A stretch of DNA of 64,000 bases from Sphingomonas bisphenolicum. Its GTDB lineage: Bacteria > Pseudomonadota > Alphaproteobacteria > Sphingomonadales > Sphingomonadaceae. Within the stretch, counting starts at the first letter, position 1. Each line of letters begins with the position of its first letter. The stretch lies in NCBI RefSeq assembly GCF_024349785.1, contig NZ_AP018817.1, positions 3,007,501 to 3,071,500 of the forward strand, in the 5' to 3' direction. This document shows positions 26,771-35,760 of the stretch, in pieces. The position numbers were made by a program, and so were the translations under genes. The notes below the pieces were generated by a model. The model was not told where the DNA came from and did not search any database. It worked only from the letters and a program-made list of their open reading frames with translations.

Positions 26771-27226
26771 TTATTCCGCTTTGATCTCGACCGGCTTCAA
26801 CTTCGCGCTGATCGCGTCGAACCCCGCCTTGTCCGAGGGAGACAGGTTGGGACGGCCCGCCATGATGCCCATCTGGATATTACACTTGGAATAATAGGTT
26901 TCGCCCGGTTCGATCTCCAGCCGCAGCGTATCGGTCGCCTCGCTCTTGACCGAATATTCGTGGATGCCCGGTTCCGCATAAAGCACCGCGAACTTGCCCG
27001 GCGGCAAGCTGGTCAACCGTTCGCCCTTTTCATGCACGGCGCAGGAAATGGCCGCCCCCATCAGGCCACCCTTGCGGAAGAAGACGATCTTGCCCTTCCC
27101 CGCGGGAATGTCCGATGCTGGCGCGGCCGCAACCGCCGGTGCGACCGGATCGGCCGGCGCATCCTGCGCTACGGCCGATGTCGCGCAACCAAGCGCCACC
27201 AACGCCAAAACCATATGGCTTTTCAT
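26771..27226 (-). CDS. Secreted DUF2846-like protein
   Basis: A 151-residue exported protein. The signal peptide MKSHMVLALVALGCATSAVA is followed by an Ala/Pro linker and a domain from about residue 42: GKGKIVFFRKGGLMGAAISC, then VHEKGERLTSLPPGKFAVLY, and PGETYYSKCNIQMG. The pattern of an R near a beta strand, a LxxGKxxxxxxxPGxHxY section and a GxTYY strand resembles DUF2846 proteins, whose role is unknown. ATG 27226 is preceded by a perfect AGGAGG. The next gene upstream on the strand is another secreted protein 22 bases away, so the two form an operon. Confidence 0.75.
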   Translation of the reverse strand: MKSHMVLALVALGCATSAVAQDAPADPVAPAVAAAPASDIPAGKGKIVFFRKGGLMGAAISCAVHEKGERLTSLPPGKFAVLYAEPGIHEYSVKSEATDTLRLEIEPGETYYSKCNIQMGIMAGRPNLSPSDKAGFDAISAKLKPVEIKAE

Positions 27227-27248
27227 TCTATGTCCTCCTGTTGAAAAA

Positions 27249-27794
27249 TCAGTTCCCGCTCGATGGCAGAACGAACGGAATATCGGCGACCAGCTTCGCC
27301 TGTCCCCGCACGCCGACCGGAACATCGACCTCACTGCCTGCCATGAACAGCACCACCGGCACGGCCACCATGCCTACGATGATTGCCTGATCGGTGCGGC
27401 TCTCGCCTGCCTGCGCGAAGCGGAAGCTGCGCAGTGCGATCCGTTGCCCCTGATAATCGATGAAGCGCGCCGCCAGGATCAGTTCGCCCGCCTTGCCAGC
27501 GGCGCGCGCCCGCGCAGCGTGGATGACCTCGCCTTCTCCCATGGCGCCCTGTGGCACGACCACAGCGCCATTGAGCGCGATCGGTACGGTCGTGCGGATG
27601 CGGAAACGATCCCCAGGCTTGGAAAGCTTGGAATTCAACGGATCCAATATTTCGAAATCGACATAGGTGCCGGCTGGCACGGCGGTCGCAGCCGGTGCCG
27701 GCGCGGCTACGATCGGATCGGTTCCAGCATGAGCAGGCAACACTGCGCCCAACGCCGAAAACGCAACGGCCCACAGCCCGAAACGCAGCATCAC
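27249..27794 (-). CDS. Secreted protein of unknown function
   Basis: A 181-residue exported protein. The signal peptide MMLRFGLWAVAFSALGAVLP ends at AHA. The mature part includes GTYVDFEILDPLNSKLSKPG, FRIRTTVPIALNGAVVVPQG and a glycine/alanine-rich stretch, GEGEVIHAARARAAGKAGEL. A hydrophobic QAIIVGMVAVPVVLFMAG lies near residue 140. The segment resembles the beta-rich end of TrbI/VirB10-like or SAF-type proteins only in general form, and I do not assign a family. It is co-directional with the DUF2846-like gene, 22 bases apart. Confidence 0.65.
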   Translation of the reverse strand: MMLRFGLWAVAFSALGAVLPAHAGTDPIVAAPAPAATAVPAGTYVDFEILDPLNSKLSKPGDRFRIRTTVPIALNGAVVVPQGAMGEGEVIHAARARAAGKAGELILAARFIDYQGQRIALRSFRFAQAGESRTDQAIIVGMVAVPVVLFMAGSEVDVPVGVRGQAKLVADIPFVLPSSGN

Positions 27795-27887
27795 CCCCCC
27801 TGTCCAGGCCGCGAATCCCCCGACTCGCTAAGACCTGGACAAAGGCTTATCGCCTGATTTTACAGTCGTATAGAGGGTAGCGGACGA

Positions 27888-29387
27888 TCAGCCCGCCAGC
27901 GCCTTCTTCACCATTTCGTTGACGACCTGCGGGTTGGCCTTGCCCTGCATCGCCTTCATGGTCTGGCCTACGAAGAAGCCGAACAGGGCTTCCTTGCCGC
28001 CGCGATATTGTTCGACCTTGTCGCCATTGCGGGCAAGCACCTCAGCCACCGCCGCCTCGATCGCGCCAGTGTCGGACGTCTGCTTCAGCCCCTTTTCCTC
28101 GACGATCTTGCCGGGCTTGTCGCCGGTTTCGAGCATGATTTCGAACACCTGCTTGGCGATCGTGCCGCTGATCGTGCCGTCGGCGACCAGCGCCAGCAGT
28201 TCCGCGCCGTCGGTCGGGCCGACCGGGCTGGTGTCCAGCGTCTTGCCGAGGCGATTGAGCGCGCCATAGAGTTCCGACAATAGCCAGTTGGCCGACGCCT
28301 TGGCGACGTCGCTCTCGCTCTTGCCCTGGATGCGCGCGGCCTCCGCCACCAGCGTTTCGAACCAGCGCGCCGTGTCGGCGTCGGCGGTCAGCGTCGCGGC
28401 GTTGTAGGCCGACAGGCCCAGCGCCTGCTCGTAGCGCTTGCGCTTGACGTCGGGCAGTTCGGGCAGCGAGGCGCGGCATTCCGCCAGAAACGCATCGTCC
28501 AGTTCCAGCGGCAACAGGTCGGGATCGGGGAAATAGCGATAGTCGTGCGCATCTTCCTTCGACCGCATCGAGCGCGTCTCGTTGCGATCCGGATCGTAGA
28601 GGCGCGTTTCCTGCACGATCTTGCCGCCGGCCTCCAGCACGTCGACCTGGCGGTTCGCCTCATGCTCGACCACGGCCATCACGAAGCGGACCGAATTGAC
28701 GTTCTTCGTCTCGGTCCGGGTGCCGAATTCCTCGCCCGGCTTGCGCACGGACACGTTCACGTCGGCGCGCATCGACCCCTGGTCCATATTGCCGTCGCAA
28801 CTTCCGACATAGCGCAGGATCGTGCGCAGCTTCGCCAGATAGGCGCCTGCTTCGGCGGGCGAGCGCATATCCGGCTTCGACACGATCTCCATCAGCGCCA
28901 CGCCCGACCGGTTGAGGTCGACATAGGAGCTGGTGGGATGCTGGTCATGCATCAGCTTGCCGGCGTCCTGCTCGACATGGATGCGCTCGACGCCGATCAC
29001 CTTCGTGCTGGTGTCGGGATTCTTTTCATCCAGCACGATCTCGATCTGCCCTTCGCCCACGATCGGATGGTACAACTGGCTGATCTGATAGCCCTGCGGC
29101 AGGTCGGCGTAGAAGTAATTTTTGCGGTCGAAGCGCGACCATTTATTGATCTGCGCGTCGATCGCCATGCCGGTACGCACCGCCTGACGGATGCATTCCT
29201 GATTGGGCACGGGCAACATGCCGGGCATGGCCGCGTCGACCAGGCTGACCTGCGTGTTCGGCTCCGCGCCGAAGGCGGTGGCGGCGCCCGAAAAGAGCTT
29301 GGCGTTCGACGTCACCTGCGCATGGACTTCCAGGCCGATCACGACCTCCCACTCGCCGGTTGCGCCCTGGATGCGATAGCTGCTCAT
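27888..29387 (-). CDS. gatB: Asp-tRNA(Asn)/Glu-tRNA(Gln) amidotransferase subunit B
   Basis: GatB is the 499-residue kinase/tRNA-binding subunit of the GatCAB amidotransferase that makes Gln-tRNA(Gln) in bacteria without glutaminyl-tRNA synthetase. The signature [20 protein letters not shown] is near residues 13-32, with [38 protein letters not shown] and the C-terminal YqeY-like tail domain [18 protein letters not shown]. The start is ATG 29387 (MSSYRIQG). It overlaps the preceding membrane-protein gene by 4 bases (29384-29387), so it is coupled to that gene and not directly to gatA. Confidence 0.97.
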   Translation of the reverse strand: MSSYRIQGATGEWEVVIGLEVHAQVTSNAKLFSGAATAFGAEPNTQVSLVDAAMPGMLPVPNQECIRQAVRTGMAIDAQINKWSRFDRKNYFYADLPQGYQISQLYHPIVGEGQIEIVLDEKNPDTSTKVIGVERIHVEQDAGKLMHDQHPTSSYVDLNRSGVALMEIVSKPDMRSPAEAGAYLAKLRTILRYVGSCDGNMDQGSMRADVNVSVRKPGEEFGTRTETKNVNSVRFVMAVVEHEANRQVDVLEAGGKIVQETRLYDPDRNETRSMRSKEDAHDYRYFPDPDLLPLELDDAFLAECRASLPELPDVKRKRYEQALGLSAYNAATLTADADTARWFETLVAEAARIQGKSESDVAKASANWLLSELYGALNRLGKTLDTSPVGPTDGAELLALVADGTISGTIAKQVFEIMLETGDKPGKIVEEKGLKQTSDTGAIEAAVAEVLARNGDKVEQYRGGKEALFGFFVGQTMKAMQGKANPQVVNEMVKKALAG

Positions 29388-29803
29388 TTTTTCATGTTCC
29401 GATGATGAATATAGTTGATCGTGGTCAGGACCGCATTGCTGCCGAGCAGGCCGAAAACCCAACATGCCGTCAAGACGCGCAGGACGATGACTTCAAAGCC
29501 CAGTTCCGCTCCGGCATGATGCGCGAACAGCGCCGCCAGCAACGCACCGGCCAGGAAAAGCCCGCCCATCCAGAAATCGCCGCGCAGGATGACCGCATTG
29601 CCCACGCACAGCCCCAGGATGAAGAGCGCGATGAGGACGAAGAATTTGGCCAGCAGCACATGGTCGAACGGCCGATTGTCGATATCGGTCAGCGAATTGC
29701 CGACATAGGCGCTCAGGATCGCGCCGAAGGCGACGTTCAGCGCATTCTGCGCCTCCCGCAGCACTTCGACATTGCGTTCCCGAAAACCGCCTGGCCTGAA
29801 CAT
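29384..29803 (-). CDS. Membrane protein of unknown function inside the gat operon
   Basis: A 139-residue integral membrane protein between gatA (33 bases upstream) and gatB (4-base overlap). The N-terminal soluble part [20 protein letters not shown] is followed by three membrane segments: near 50-74 ([20 protein letters not shown]), 80-101 ([20 protein letters not shown]) and 105-130 ([20 protein letters not shown]). I do not recognise a family. The tight spacing shows it is co-translated with the amidotransferase genes, but no functional link to tRNA amidation is evident. Confidence 0.75.
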   Translation of the reverse strand: MFRPGGFRERNVEVLREAQNALNVAFGAILSAYVGNSLTDIDNRPFDHVLLAKFFVLIALFILGLCVGNAVILRGDFWMGGLFLAGALLAALFAHHAGAELGFEVIVLRVLTACWVFGLLGSNAVLTTINYIHHRNMKK

Positions 29804-29836
29804 GCCTTCTCCGCCTCTGGCCCTTGTCTCTCTAGC

Positions 29837-31321
29837 TTACCACCACTTGCCTGGCCGTGCGACGAAGCCCGCCCGTTCCTCGATCGCCAGACCCGCGTTC
29901 AGAACCGTCTGCTCGTCCAGCGCCTTGCCGATGATCTGGAGGCCGATGGGCAAGCCCTGGCTGTCCAGCCCGCCCGGCACAGCCATCGCCGGCAGTCCGG
30001 CCAGCGACGCCGGCACGGTGAAGACGTCGTTCAGATACATGGCGAGCGGATCGGCCTGCTTCTCGCCCAGCGCGAAGGAGGCGCTCGGCGCGGTCGGCGT
30101 CAGCAGCAGGTCGCACTTCTCGAACGCCTGTTCGAAATCGCGCGCGATCAGCGCTCGGACCTTCTGCGCCTGGGTATAATAGGCGTCGTAGAAACCGGCC
30201 GACAGCACATAGGTGCCGATCATGATGCGACGCTTGACCTCTGGCCCGAAACCGGCGGCGCGGGTCGCGGCATACATGTCCTGCAAGCCTGCGCCATCGG
30301 GCAGGTCGCGCTGGCCGTACCGCACGCCGTCATAGCGAGCGAGGTTGGACGAGGCTTCGGCAGGGGCGATGATGTAGTATGTCGGCAGCGCGTACTTCGT
30401 GTGCGGCAGCGACACCTCGACCACCTCGGCGCCCGCATCCTTCAGCCAGGCAATGCCGCGATCCCACATGGCGGAGATTTCCGCATTCAGGCCATCGGGG
30501 CGATATTCCTTGGGAATACCAACCTTTTTGCCGCGCAGATCGCTCGACAGGCCGGCTTCCCACTGCGGCACAGCCAGGTCGAGGCTGGTCGAATCCTTGG
30601 GGTCGAATCCGGCCATGACTTCCAGCAGGATCGCATTGTCGCGCACCGTCCGCGCCATCGGCCCGGCCTGATCCAGCGACGACGCGAAGGCCACGATGCC
30701 CCAGCGCGAGCAGCGGCCATAGGTCGGCTTGATGCCGGAAATGCCGGTGAAGGCGGCCGGCTGGCGGATGGAACCACCCGTGTCGGTGCCGGTCGCCGCC
30801 GGGCACAGCCGCGCGGCAATCGCCGAGGAGGAACCGCCCGAAGACCCGCCGGGCGCGAGGGCGGCATTGCCGCCGTCATTGCGCCGCCAGGGCGAGATCA
30901 CATTGCCATAATAGCTCGTTTCGTTGGACGATCCCATGGCGAACTGGTCGAGGTTGAGCTTGCCCAGCATCCCCGCCCCCGCGGCCCACAGCTTGGCCGA
31001 CACGGTCGACTCATAGGTCGGCACGAAGCCTTCCAGCATATGGCTGGCGGCGGTGGTCTGCGTCCCTTCGGTGCAGAACAGATCTTTCATGCCGATCGGC
31101 ACGGCGGCCAGCGCGCCCGGCGTTTCGCCAGCGGCTTTCGCCTTGTCCGCGGCGTCGGCGGCTTGCAGCGCCTTGTCCGGCGTTTCGACGATGAAGGCGT
31201 TCAGCGCCTTGGCGGCGGCGACGTTGGCGTTGAATGCGCTCGCCACTTCGCGCGCCGAAAAATCGCCTGCGCGAAAGCCATCGCGGATGCCCGCGACCGT
31301 CAGATCAGTAATGTCGGTCAT
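29837..31321 (-). CDS. gatA: Asp-tRNA(Asn)/Glu-tRNA(Gln) amidotransferase subunit A
   Basis: GatA is the 494-residue glutaminase subunit of GatCAB, an amidase-signature enzyme. The Ser-cisSer-Lys triad is visible: Lys in [13 protein letters not shown] (about 78), and the serines in the glycine-rich [17 protein letters not shown] and [17 protein letters not shown] (about 155-185). Downstream [20 protein letters not shown] is typical. The start is ATG 31321, overlapping the gatC stop by one base (TAATG). The frame is open far upstream but overlaps gatC there. Confidence 0.97.
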   Translation of the reverse strand: MTDITDLTVAGIRDGFRAGDFSAREVASAFNANVAAAKALNAFIVETPDKALQAADAADKAKAAGETPGALAAVPIGMKDLFCTEGTQTTAASHMLEGFVPTYESTVSAKLWAAGAGMLGKLNLDQFAMGSSNETSYYGNVISPWRRNDGGNAALAPGGSSGGSSSAIAARLCPAATGTDTGGSIRQPAAFTGISGIKPTYGRCSRWGIVAFASSLDQAGPMARTVRDNAILLEVMAGFDPKDSTSLDLAVPQWEAGLSSDLRGKKVGIPKEYRPDGLNAEISAMWDRGIAWLKDAGAEVVEVSLPHTKYALPTYYIIAPAEASSNLARYDGVRYGQRDLPDGAGLQDMYAATRAAGFGPEVKRRIMIGTYVLSAGFYDAYYTQAQKVRALIARDFEQAFEKCDLLLTPTAPSASFALGEKQADPLAMYLNDVFTVPASLAGLPAMAVPGGLDSQGLPIGLQIIGKALDEQTVLNAGLAIEERAGFVARPGKWW

Positions 31322-31608
31322 TATTCGATCACCTTGGGCACCGCGAAAAAGCCATGTTCGGCCTGCGGCGCATTGGCCAGCACCTTGTCGCGCACGTCGC
31401 CGTCGGTGACGACGTCCTGCCGCAGCCGCTGGTGGTTGGGGATGACGGCGGTCATCGGCTCTATGCCGGTGACGTCCACCTCGCCCAGTTGCTCCACCCA
31501 GCCAAGGATGTTGTTGAGTTCGGGCACCATGGCCTCCGCTTCTGCATCCGTCACCGAAATGCGCGAAAGGCTGGCGATCTTTTTCACGGTCTGAAGGTCT
31601 ATCGACAT
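31321..31608 (-). CDS. gatC: Asp-tRNA(Asn)/Glu-tRNA(Gln) amidotransferase subunit C
   Basis: GatC is the 95-residue subunit that wraps around and stabilises GatA. It shows the family pattern [20 protein letters not shown] in the N-terminal helices, [20 protein letters not shown], and the C-terminal FFAVPKVIE. It is first in the gatC-gatA-orf-gatB operon. The divergent DUF3089 gene starts 106 bases away, so the promoter lies in 31609-31713. Confidence 0.96.
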   Translation of the reverse strand: MSIDLQTVKKIASLSRISVTDAEAEAMVPELNNILGWVEQLGEVDVTGIEPMTAVIPNHQRLRQDVVTDGDVRDKVLANAPQAEHGFFAVPKVIE

Positions 31609-31713
31609 GGGCCGCCGCTACCACCCGCGCCCGTCCGCTTCAAGCCGCTTTAGCGCCTCTTGCGCCCGCCCACGCCATGCGCCAGACAAGGGCGACAAAT
31701 TCGGAGAGCATGG

Positions 31714-32868
31714 GTGGCCCGCAAATTCCTCTATATCATCGCGACCCTCGTCGTGCTGGTGATCGCTGCCTTGCTCGTCTACCGGGTGTGGGGGATGCAA
31801 CTCATCCGGCTGGTGATGGTGCCGCGCGAAGCCTTCACCCAGCTTCAGCCGCTGCCCGCCAATGCCTATGACAGTGCCGATATGTGGATCGCCCGTCCCG
31901 ACATCGTGAAGGACAATGTGGCGCTCTGGACCCCGGCCGGGGCAGCGCCGGCCAAGGCGGCGCAGAAGGCCGCCATCTTCTTCATCCACCCGACCAGCTA
32001 CATCACCACCTTCGGCGATGCGCACTGGAACGCCCGGATCGGGGACAAGGACGCGGACGCGACCGCCCGCCGCTTCGTCATGGGCCAGGCCAGTGCCTTC
32101 AACGCCGCCGGCGCCGTCTGGGCGCCGCGCTATCGCCAGGCCAATTATGGCGCCTTCCTGACCGACAGGCCGGCCGGCGACCAGGCATTGGCCGCCGCCT
32201 ACCGCGACGTGGCCCAGGCCTTCGCCGCCTTCCTGAAGGCCAATCCCACCGGCCCGCTGATACTGGCCGGGCATAGCCAGGGATCGCGCCACCTGTTGCA
32301 ACTGCTGCGCGAACAGGTGGCGGGCAAGCCCGTCGCCGACCGCATCGCCGCGGTCTATGCCGTCGGCTGGCCGGTATCGGTGGAAGCGGACCTGCCCGCG
32401 CTCGGCCTCCCCGCCTGCGGCCGGCAGGACCAGGCGCATTGCATCGTCAGTTGGCAAAGCTATGCCGAACCGGCCGATCCGTCCGCCGTGGTCGAGAGTT
32501 TCGAACGCAAGACCGGCTATACCGGCAAGCCCCGCAAGGGTACGCATATGCTCTGCACCAACCCGATCACCGGCGCCTTCAACGGCGCCGCCCCGGCCAG
32601 CGCCAACAAGGGCACGCTCGATGCGCGCGAGCAGGGCCAGCCGCCCAAGCTGCTGACCGGCATCGTTCCGGCGCGCTGCGACACCAGCGGCGTGCTGATG
32701 ATCGGGGAGCCGGTCGACATGGGGCCGTTCACTCTGCCGGGCAATAATTACCATGTCTACGACTACAGTCTCTTCTGGGGCAATGTACGGGAAGATGCGC
32801 AGAAACGACTGGCGGCTTTCCTGAAGAAGCGACTTTGCGCTGAAGACATGACAGGGCGGGCGCCATGA
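31714..32868 (+). CDS. DUF3089 alpha/beta-hydrolase-like membrane-anchored protein
   Basis: A 384-residue protein with an N-terminal membrane anchor, [20 protein letters not shown], and a DUF3089 domain of alpha/beta hydrolase type. The nucleophile elbow is [14 protein letters not shown] (Ser near 189). [10 protein letters not shown] (about 90) and [20 protein letters not shown] near the end are typical, the latter holding the likely catalytic His. The start was set at GTG 31714 (VARKFLYI) behind GGAGAG. The frame also runs further upstream. ruvX overlaps its end by 4 bases (ATGA). The natural substrate is unknown. Confidence 0.85.
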   Translation: MARKFLYIIATLVVLVIAALLVYRVWGMQLIRLVMVPREAFTQLQPLPANAYDSADMWIARPDIVKDNVALWTPAGAAPAKAAQKAAIFFIHPTSYITTFGDAHWNARIGDKDADATARRFVMGQASAFNAAGAVWAPRYRQANYGAFLTDRPAGDQALAAAYRDVAQAFAAFLKANPTGPLILAGHSQGSRHLLQLLREQVAGKPVADRIAAVYAVGWPVSVEADLPALGLPACGRQDQAHCIVSWQSYAEPADPSAVVESFERKTGYTGKPRKGTHMLCTNPITGAFNGAAPASANKGTLDAREQGQPPKLLTGIVPARCDTSGVLMIGEPVDMGPFTLPGNNYHVYDYSLFWGNVREDAQKRLAAFLKKRLCAEDMTGRAP

Positions 32869-33338
32869 CATTGGTTACAACGGATCGCGCGGTCTTCCGC
32901 GCGGCGCTGCCGCAGGGCGGACGCCTCATCGGCATGGATGTCGGCACCAAGACGATCGGCCTGGCGCTGTGTGACGCCGAATGGTCGATCGCGAGTCCCG
33001 CCTACACGGTGACGCGCGGCAAGTTCAGCAAGGACAAGATCGGCCTCGCTGCCTTCATCACGCAGCAGCATGTGAAGGGCATCGTCATCGGTCTGCCCCT
33101 GAACCTGGACGGCACCAATTCGCCGCGCAGCCAGTCGAGCCGCGCCTTCGCCCATAATGTCGCCGACCTGGGCTGCCCGGTGTTGCTGTGGGACGAACGC
33201 TGGTCGACCCAGGCGGTGACCCGTACCCTGCTGGAAGCCGACGCGAGCCGCGCCCGCCGCGACGAACTGGTCGACAAGCTCGCCGCCAGCTATATCTTGC
33301 AAGGGGCGATCGACGGGCTGGTCGCCGGGATGGAGTGA
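32865..33338 (+). CDS. ruvX: Putative pre-16S rRNA nuclease / Holliday junction resolvase-like YqgF
   Basis: A 157-residue RNase H-fold protein of the YqgF/RuvX family, implicated in 16S rRNA 5'-end maturation. The family landmarks are [19 protein letters not shown] (catalytic Asp near 25), [33 protein letters not shown] (Glu near 111) and [19 protein letters not shown] (Asp near 140). The start ATG 32865 overlaps the previous stop as ATGA. The next gene starts 2 bases after its stop region, so the three genes 31714-33750 form an operon. Confidence 0.94.
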   Translation: MTLVTTDRAVFRAALPQGGRLIGMDVGTKTIGLALCDAEWSIASPAYTVTRGKFSKDKIGLAAFITQQHVKGIVIGLPLNLDGTNSPRSQSSRAFAHNVADLGCPVLLWDERWSTQAVTRTLLEADASRARRDELVDKLAASYILQGAIDGLVAGME

Positions 33339-33339
33339 C

Positions 33340-33750
33340 ATGACGATGCAGCCCCGACATCTTCTCTATGCCCTCCTCCTCGCCACCGGCGCGGGCCTGC
33401 CCATCGCGGCGCAGGCCGGCTTCTACAGCGGCGACGAACTCTATGCCGTCTGCACCACCGACAAGGACGGCAAGGATTATTTCGAGAAAAGCTATGAATG
33501 CGTCGGCTATATCAGCGGCGCGGTCGATGCGTTCAACACGACGCGGGAGGCCAACAAGCTCAAAAGCTGCATCCCCGGCGACGTGACGATCAATCAGTTG
33601 CGCGCGGCTACGGTCGATTATCTGGGCAAGAACCCGATCGACCGCAAGAAATCCGCTTCCTCCCAGGTCTTCGCCGCCACCCGCAAGGCCTGGCCCTGCC
33701 CGACCGCGACCAAGGGACCGGTGAAGAAGAAGAGCCGCAAGAAGCGCTGA
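33340..33750 (+). CDS. Rap1a/Tai-like periplasmic protein
   Basis: A 136-residue exported protein with a signal peptide (LLYALLLATGAGLPIAAQA, cut near 26). The mature part GDELYAVCTTDKDGKDYFEK, then SYECVGYISGAVDAFN and CIPGDVTINQLRAATVDYL, ending in AWPCP, follows the four-cysteine pattern of the Rap1a/Tai family, known as immunity proteins to type VI peptidoglycan amidases. A basic tail KKKSRKKR closes it. No toxin or secretion gene is adjacent; it follows ruvX by 2 bases. Many family members may not be immunity proteins, so the role is open. Confidence 0.78.
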   Translation: MTMQPRHLLYALLLATGAGLPIAAQAGFYSGDELYAVCTTDKDGKDYFEKSYECVGYISGAVDAFNTTREANKLKSCIPGDVTINQLRAATVDYLGKNPIDRKKSASSQVFAATRKAWPCPTATKGPVKKKSRKKR

Positions 33751-33845
33751 GGGCGATAGGTTCGCCCGAAGGCTGGCTTGAGGATCATAGGCGACGCGAT
33801 AATCGCCACGCTTTCTTGACCGAGGCCAAGCGCCTATGGCGGGGC

Positions 33846-34325
33846 ATGAAACAAGCTCTCCTCGTCATCGACGTGCAGCCCAGCTTCGACCCGCCGGAAT
33901 GGCAGGTTCAAGGCATTGCGCGGCTTGCATCTACCATGCTGTCGGTTGCGACCGTGGAGCGGCACGATGAGTCGGTTACGCCCTTCTGGGGCCAACTCGG
34001 TTGGAAACCGGCGCCCGACGATGATCCGTTGGTGCGCACGGACAGGCTGTTCGTGAAGCATGGTTATTCCCCGCCGGTCGCGCTGATCGCCTATCTGAAG
34101 GAAGAAGATGTCGGGCGCGTGCTTGTATGCGGCATTCAGGCGGACACCTGCTGTCTCGCTGCCGGGTTCATGTTGTTCGATGCGGGGCTATATCCGACCA
34201 TGTTACAATGGTTGACGGTGGGGTCGTCGCTGGATCGGTCCGCGAACCTGGGCGCGCATCTGTGGCGACATCATTTCGGGGCTGAAAGCGTCATCGTCAA
34301 CGAACAGGAACTGCCTGACGGCTAG
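33846..34325 (+). CDS. Isochorismatase-like cysteine hydrolase
   Basis: A 159-residue protein of the isochorismatase superfamily. The catalytic Asp is in QALLVIDVQPSFDPPEW (Asp near 9), the Lys in RLFVKHGYSPP (about 75) and the nucleophilic Cys in VLVCGIQADTCCLAAGFMLF (about 104). The family hydrolyses amides or isochorismate-type substrates; nothing nearby fixes which. It is shorter than the usual 180-210 residues because the region between the Asp and Lys motifs is compact. The gene stands alone and its composition is slightly less GC-rich than that of its neighbours. Confidence 0.82.
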   Translation: MKQALLVIDVQPSFDPPEWQVQGIARLASTMLSVATVERHDESVTPFWGQLGWKPAPDDDPLVRTDRLFVKHGYSPPVALIAYLKEEDVGRVLVCGIQADTCCLAAGFMLFDAGLYPTMLQWLTVGSSLDRSANLGAHLWRHHFGAESVIVNEQELPDG

Positions 34326-34393
34326 CGACCTTTTCGCTCCATGGCATGGACTATGGTCCTCGCACGGACCGAGGCCCACCCCATCCCCCAATC

Positions 34394-34777
34394 TCACCCC
34401 TCGAACGCCGCGATGATCGGGCATGGCCCCTCGTCGCTTGCATGGCATTGCCGCGCCAGCCGTTCCAGCGCACTGCGCGCCGCCTGCATCTCCGCAATCT
34501 TCACATCGAGCGCAGCGATCCGCTCCGCCGCCAGCGCCCGCGCGCGCGCCCGATCCTGCCCGGCGTCCAGATGGAGCAATTCGCCGATCTGCTCCAGCGT
34601 GAAGCCGGCCCCCTGCGCCGAGCGGATGAAACACAGCCGCCTTGCGTCCGCTTCGCCATAGCGGCGTATGCCCGTCCCCCGCGCCGGCGTTTCCAGCAGC
34701 CCGCGCCGCTGATAATAGCGCACCGTCTCCACCCCGACGCCACCGGCCTGCGCCAGCGCGGAAATCGTCATGCTCAT
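34394..34777 (-). CDS. MerR-family transcriptional regulator (MerR-like, lacking Cys82)
   Basis: A 127-residue MerR-type activator/repressor. The winged helix is at residues 3-70 (TISALAQAGGVGVETVRYYQ, then GLLETPARGTGIRRYGEADA), followed by the dimerisation helix to about 105. Aligned by eye with mercury-sensing MerR, the cysteines equivalent to 117 and 126 are present (RQCHASDEGPCPII) but Cys82 is an Arg (DAGQDRARA). So it may sense another metal or a thiol/redox signal. It is divergent from the glutaredoxin-MauE gene, with a MerR-type operator between them. The start is ATG 34777; 34771 is also possible. Confidence 0.9.
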   Translation of the reverse strand: MSMTISALAQAGGVGVETVRYYQRRGLLETPARGTGIRRYGEADARRLCFIRSAQGAGFTLEQIGELLHLDAGQDRARARALAAERIAALDVKIAEMQAARSALERLARQCHASDEGPCPIIAAFEG

Positions 34778-34792
34778 CCCAAAAATCCTCGC

Positions 34793-34824
34793 TTGACTCC
34801 GTACCATGGTACGGCCCCTATATG
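34793..34824 (+). promoter_or_regulatory. MerR-type promoter/operator
   Basis: The -35 TTGACT (34793-34798) and -10 TATATG (34819-34824) are separated by 20 bases instead of 17. A perfect 16-bp palindrome CCGTACCATGGTACGG (34799-34814) fills the spacer. This over-long spacer with a centred dyad is the hallmark of MerR-activated promoters. It drives the gene at 34858. Confidence 0.88.
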
Positions 34825-34857
34825 GGCTGCATCCGCCCCACTGCCAAGGATGCACCG

Positions 34858-35634
34858 ATGACCAGCCCCGCCCCCGGAACCGACGCCAGAACCGATGCCA
34901 GAACCGGCGCCAGCCTGTACCGCATGGTGATGCCCGACCACACCTGTCCCTATGGCGTCAAGGCGCGCTGGCTGCTCGGGCGCCACGGCTATGCCGTGGA
35001 CGATCACTGGCTGACGACCCGCGCGGAAACCGACGCCTTCAAGGTGCAGCATGACGTCAGGACCACCCCACAAATCTTCATCGACGGTCAGCGGATCGGT
35101 GGCCATGACGATCTGCGCCGCTTCCTTGGCCTCAAGGTGAAGGACGCCGGCGCGACCAGCTATGTCCCGGTGCTGGCGGTGTTCGCTGTAGCGGCGCTGC
35201 TGGCGCTGGCGGTCGACTGGCTGACTTTCCTGCCGCTCGTTTCCTTCATGACGCTGGAGCGGTTCGTCGCGATCGCGATGATGCTGCTCGCCATGCTGAA
35301 ATTGCAGGATGTGGACCGGTTCGCGACCATGTTCCTGAACTACGACCTGCTCGCCCGCCGCCTGCCGCCCTATGGCCTCGTCTATCCCTTCCTGGAACTG
35401 GGCGCGGGCGTGCTGATGCTGACGCGGACGCTCGACTGGCTCTCGATCCCGGTCGCCCTGTTCATCGGCGGCATCGGCGCGGTGTCCGTCTTCCAGGCGG
35501 TCTATGTCGAAAAGCGCGACCTCAAATGCGCCTGTGTCGGCGGCAGCAGCAGCGTGCCGCTGGGCTTCGTATCGCTGACCGAGAATGTGATGATGGTCGC
35601 GATGGCCCTGTGGATGCTGGCAGGCATCCACTAG
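34858..35634 (+). CDS. Glutaredoxin-like domain fused to MauE/DoxX-type membrane domain
   Basis: A 258-residue protein. Residues 20-95 are glutaredoxin-like with a single active-site Cys, HTCPYGVKARWLLGRHGY (CPYG, monothiol), cis-Pro in VRTTPQIFIDG and GGHDDLRRFL. Residues 105-258 hold four membrane segments of the MauE/DoxX kind, ending in a Cys-x-Cys loop, LKCACVGGSSSVPLG, and LTENVMMVAMALWML. The family pairs a thiol carrier with a membrane redox domain. Its substrate is unknown, and the MerR-type control suggests a metal or electrophile stress role. ATG 34858 follows AAGGA and lies 34 bases after the -10. Confidence 0.83.
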   Translation: MTSPAPGTDARTDARTGASLYRMVMPDHTCPYGVKARWLLGRHGYAVDDHWLTTRAETDAFKVQHDVRTTPQIFIDGQRIGGHDDLRRFLGLKVKDAGATSYVPVLAVFAVAALLALAVDWLTFLPLVSFMTLERFVAIAMMLLAMLKLQDVDRFATMFLNYDLLARRLPPYGLVYPFLELGAGVLMLTRTLDWLSIPVALFIGGIGAVSVFQAVYVEKRDLKCACVGGSSSVPLGFVSLTENVMMVAMALWMLAGIH

Positions 35635-35666
35635 CCAAATGCGCGGATGCTGGCAGGCATCCACTA
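35612..35666. repeat. 22-bp direct repeat over the stop codon
   Basis: GGATGCTGGCAGGCATCCAC plus TA occurs at 35612-35633 (the last codons of the glutaredoxin-MauE gene) and again at 35645-35666, with 11 bases between. Each copy itself contains the short dyad GGATGC...GCATCC. Confidence 0.85.
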
Positions 35667-35679
35667 AACCAGACCACAT

Positions 35680-35754
35680 CCGTTCGCTTTGAGCGAAGTC
35701 GAGAAGCCGCTGGCACAGCGCTCCCCGTCTCTCGACACGCTCGAAACGAACGGA
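35680..35754. repeat. REP-like palindromic repeat
   Basis: The arms CCGTTCG...GAGCGAAGTCGAGA and TCTCGACACGCTCGAAACGAACGG are imperfect inverted copies around a 23-base centre. It is the same family as the repeats at 544, 1161, 1494, 2286 and 46781. It lies between a plus-strand gene end and a minus-strand gene end. Confidence 0.75.
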
Positions 35755-35760
35755 GGTTGG

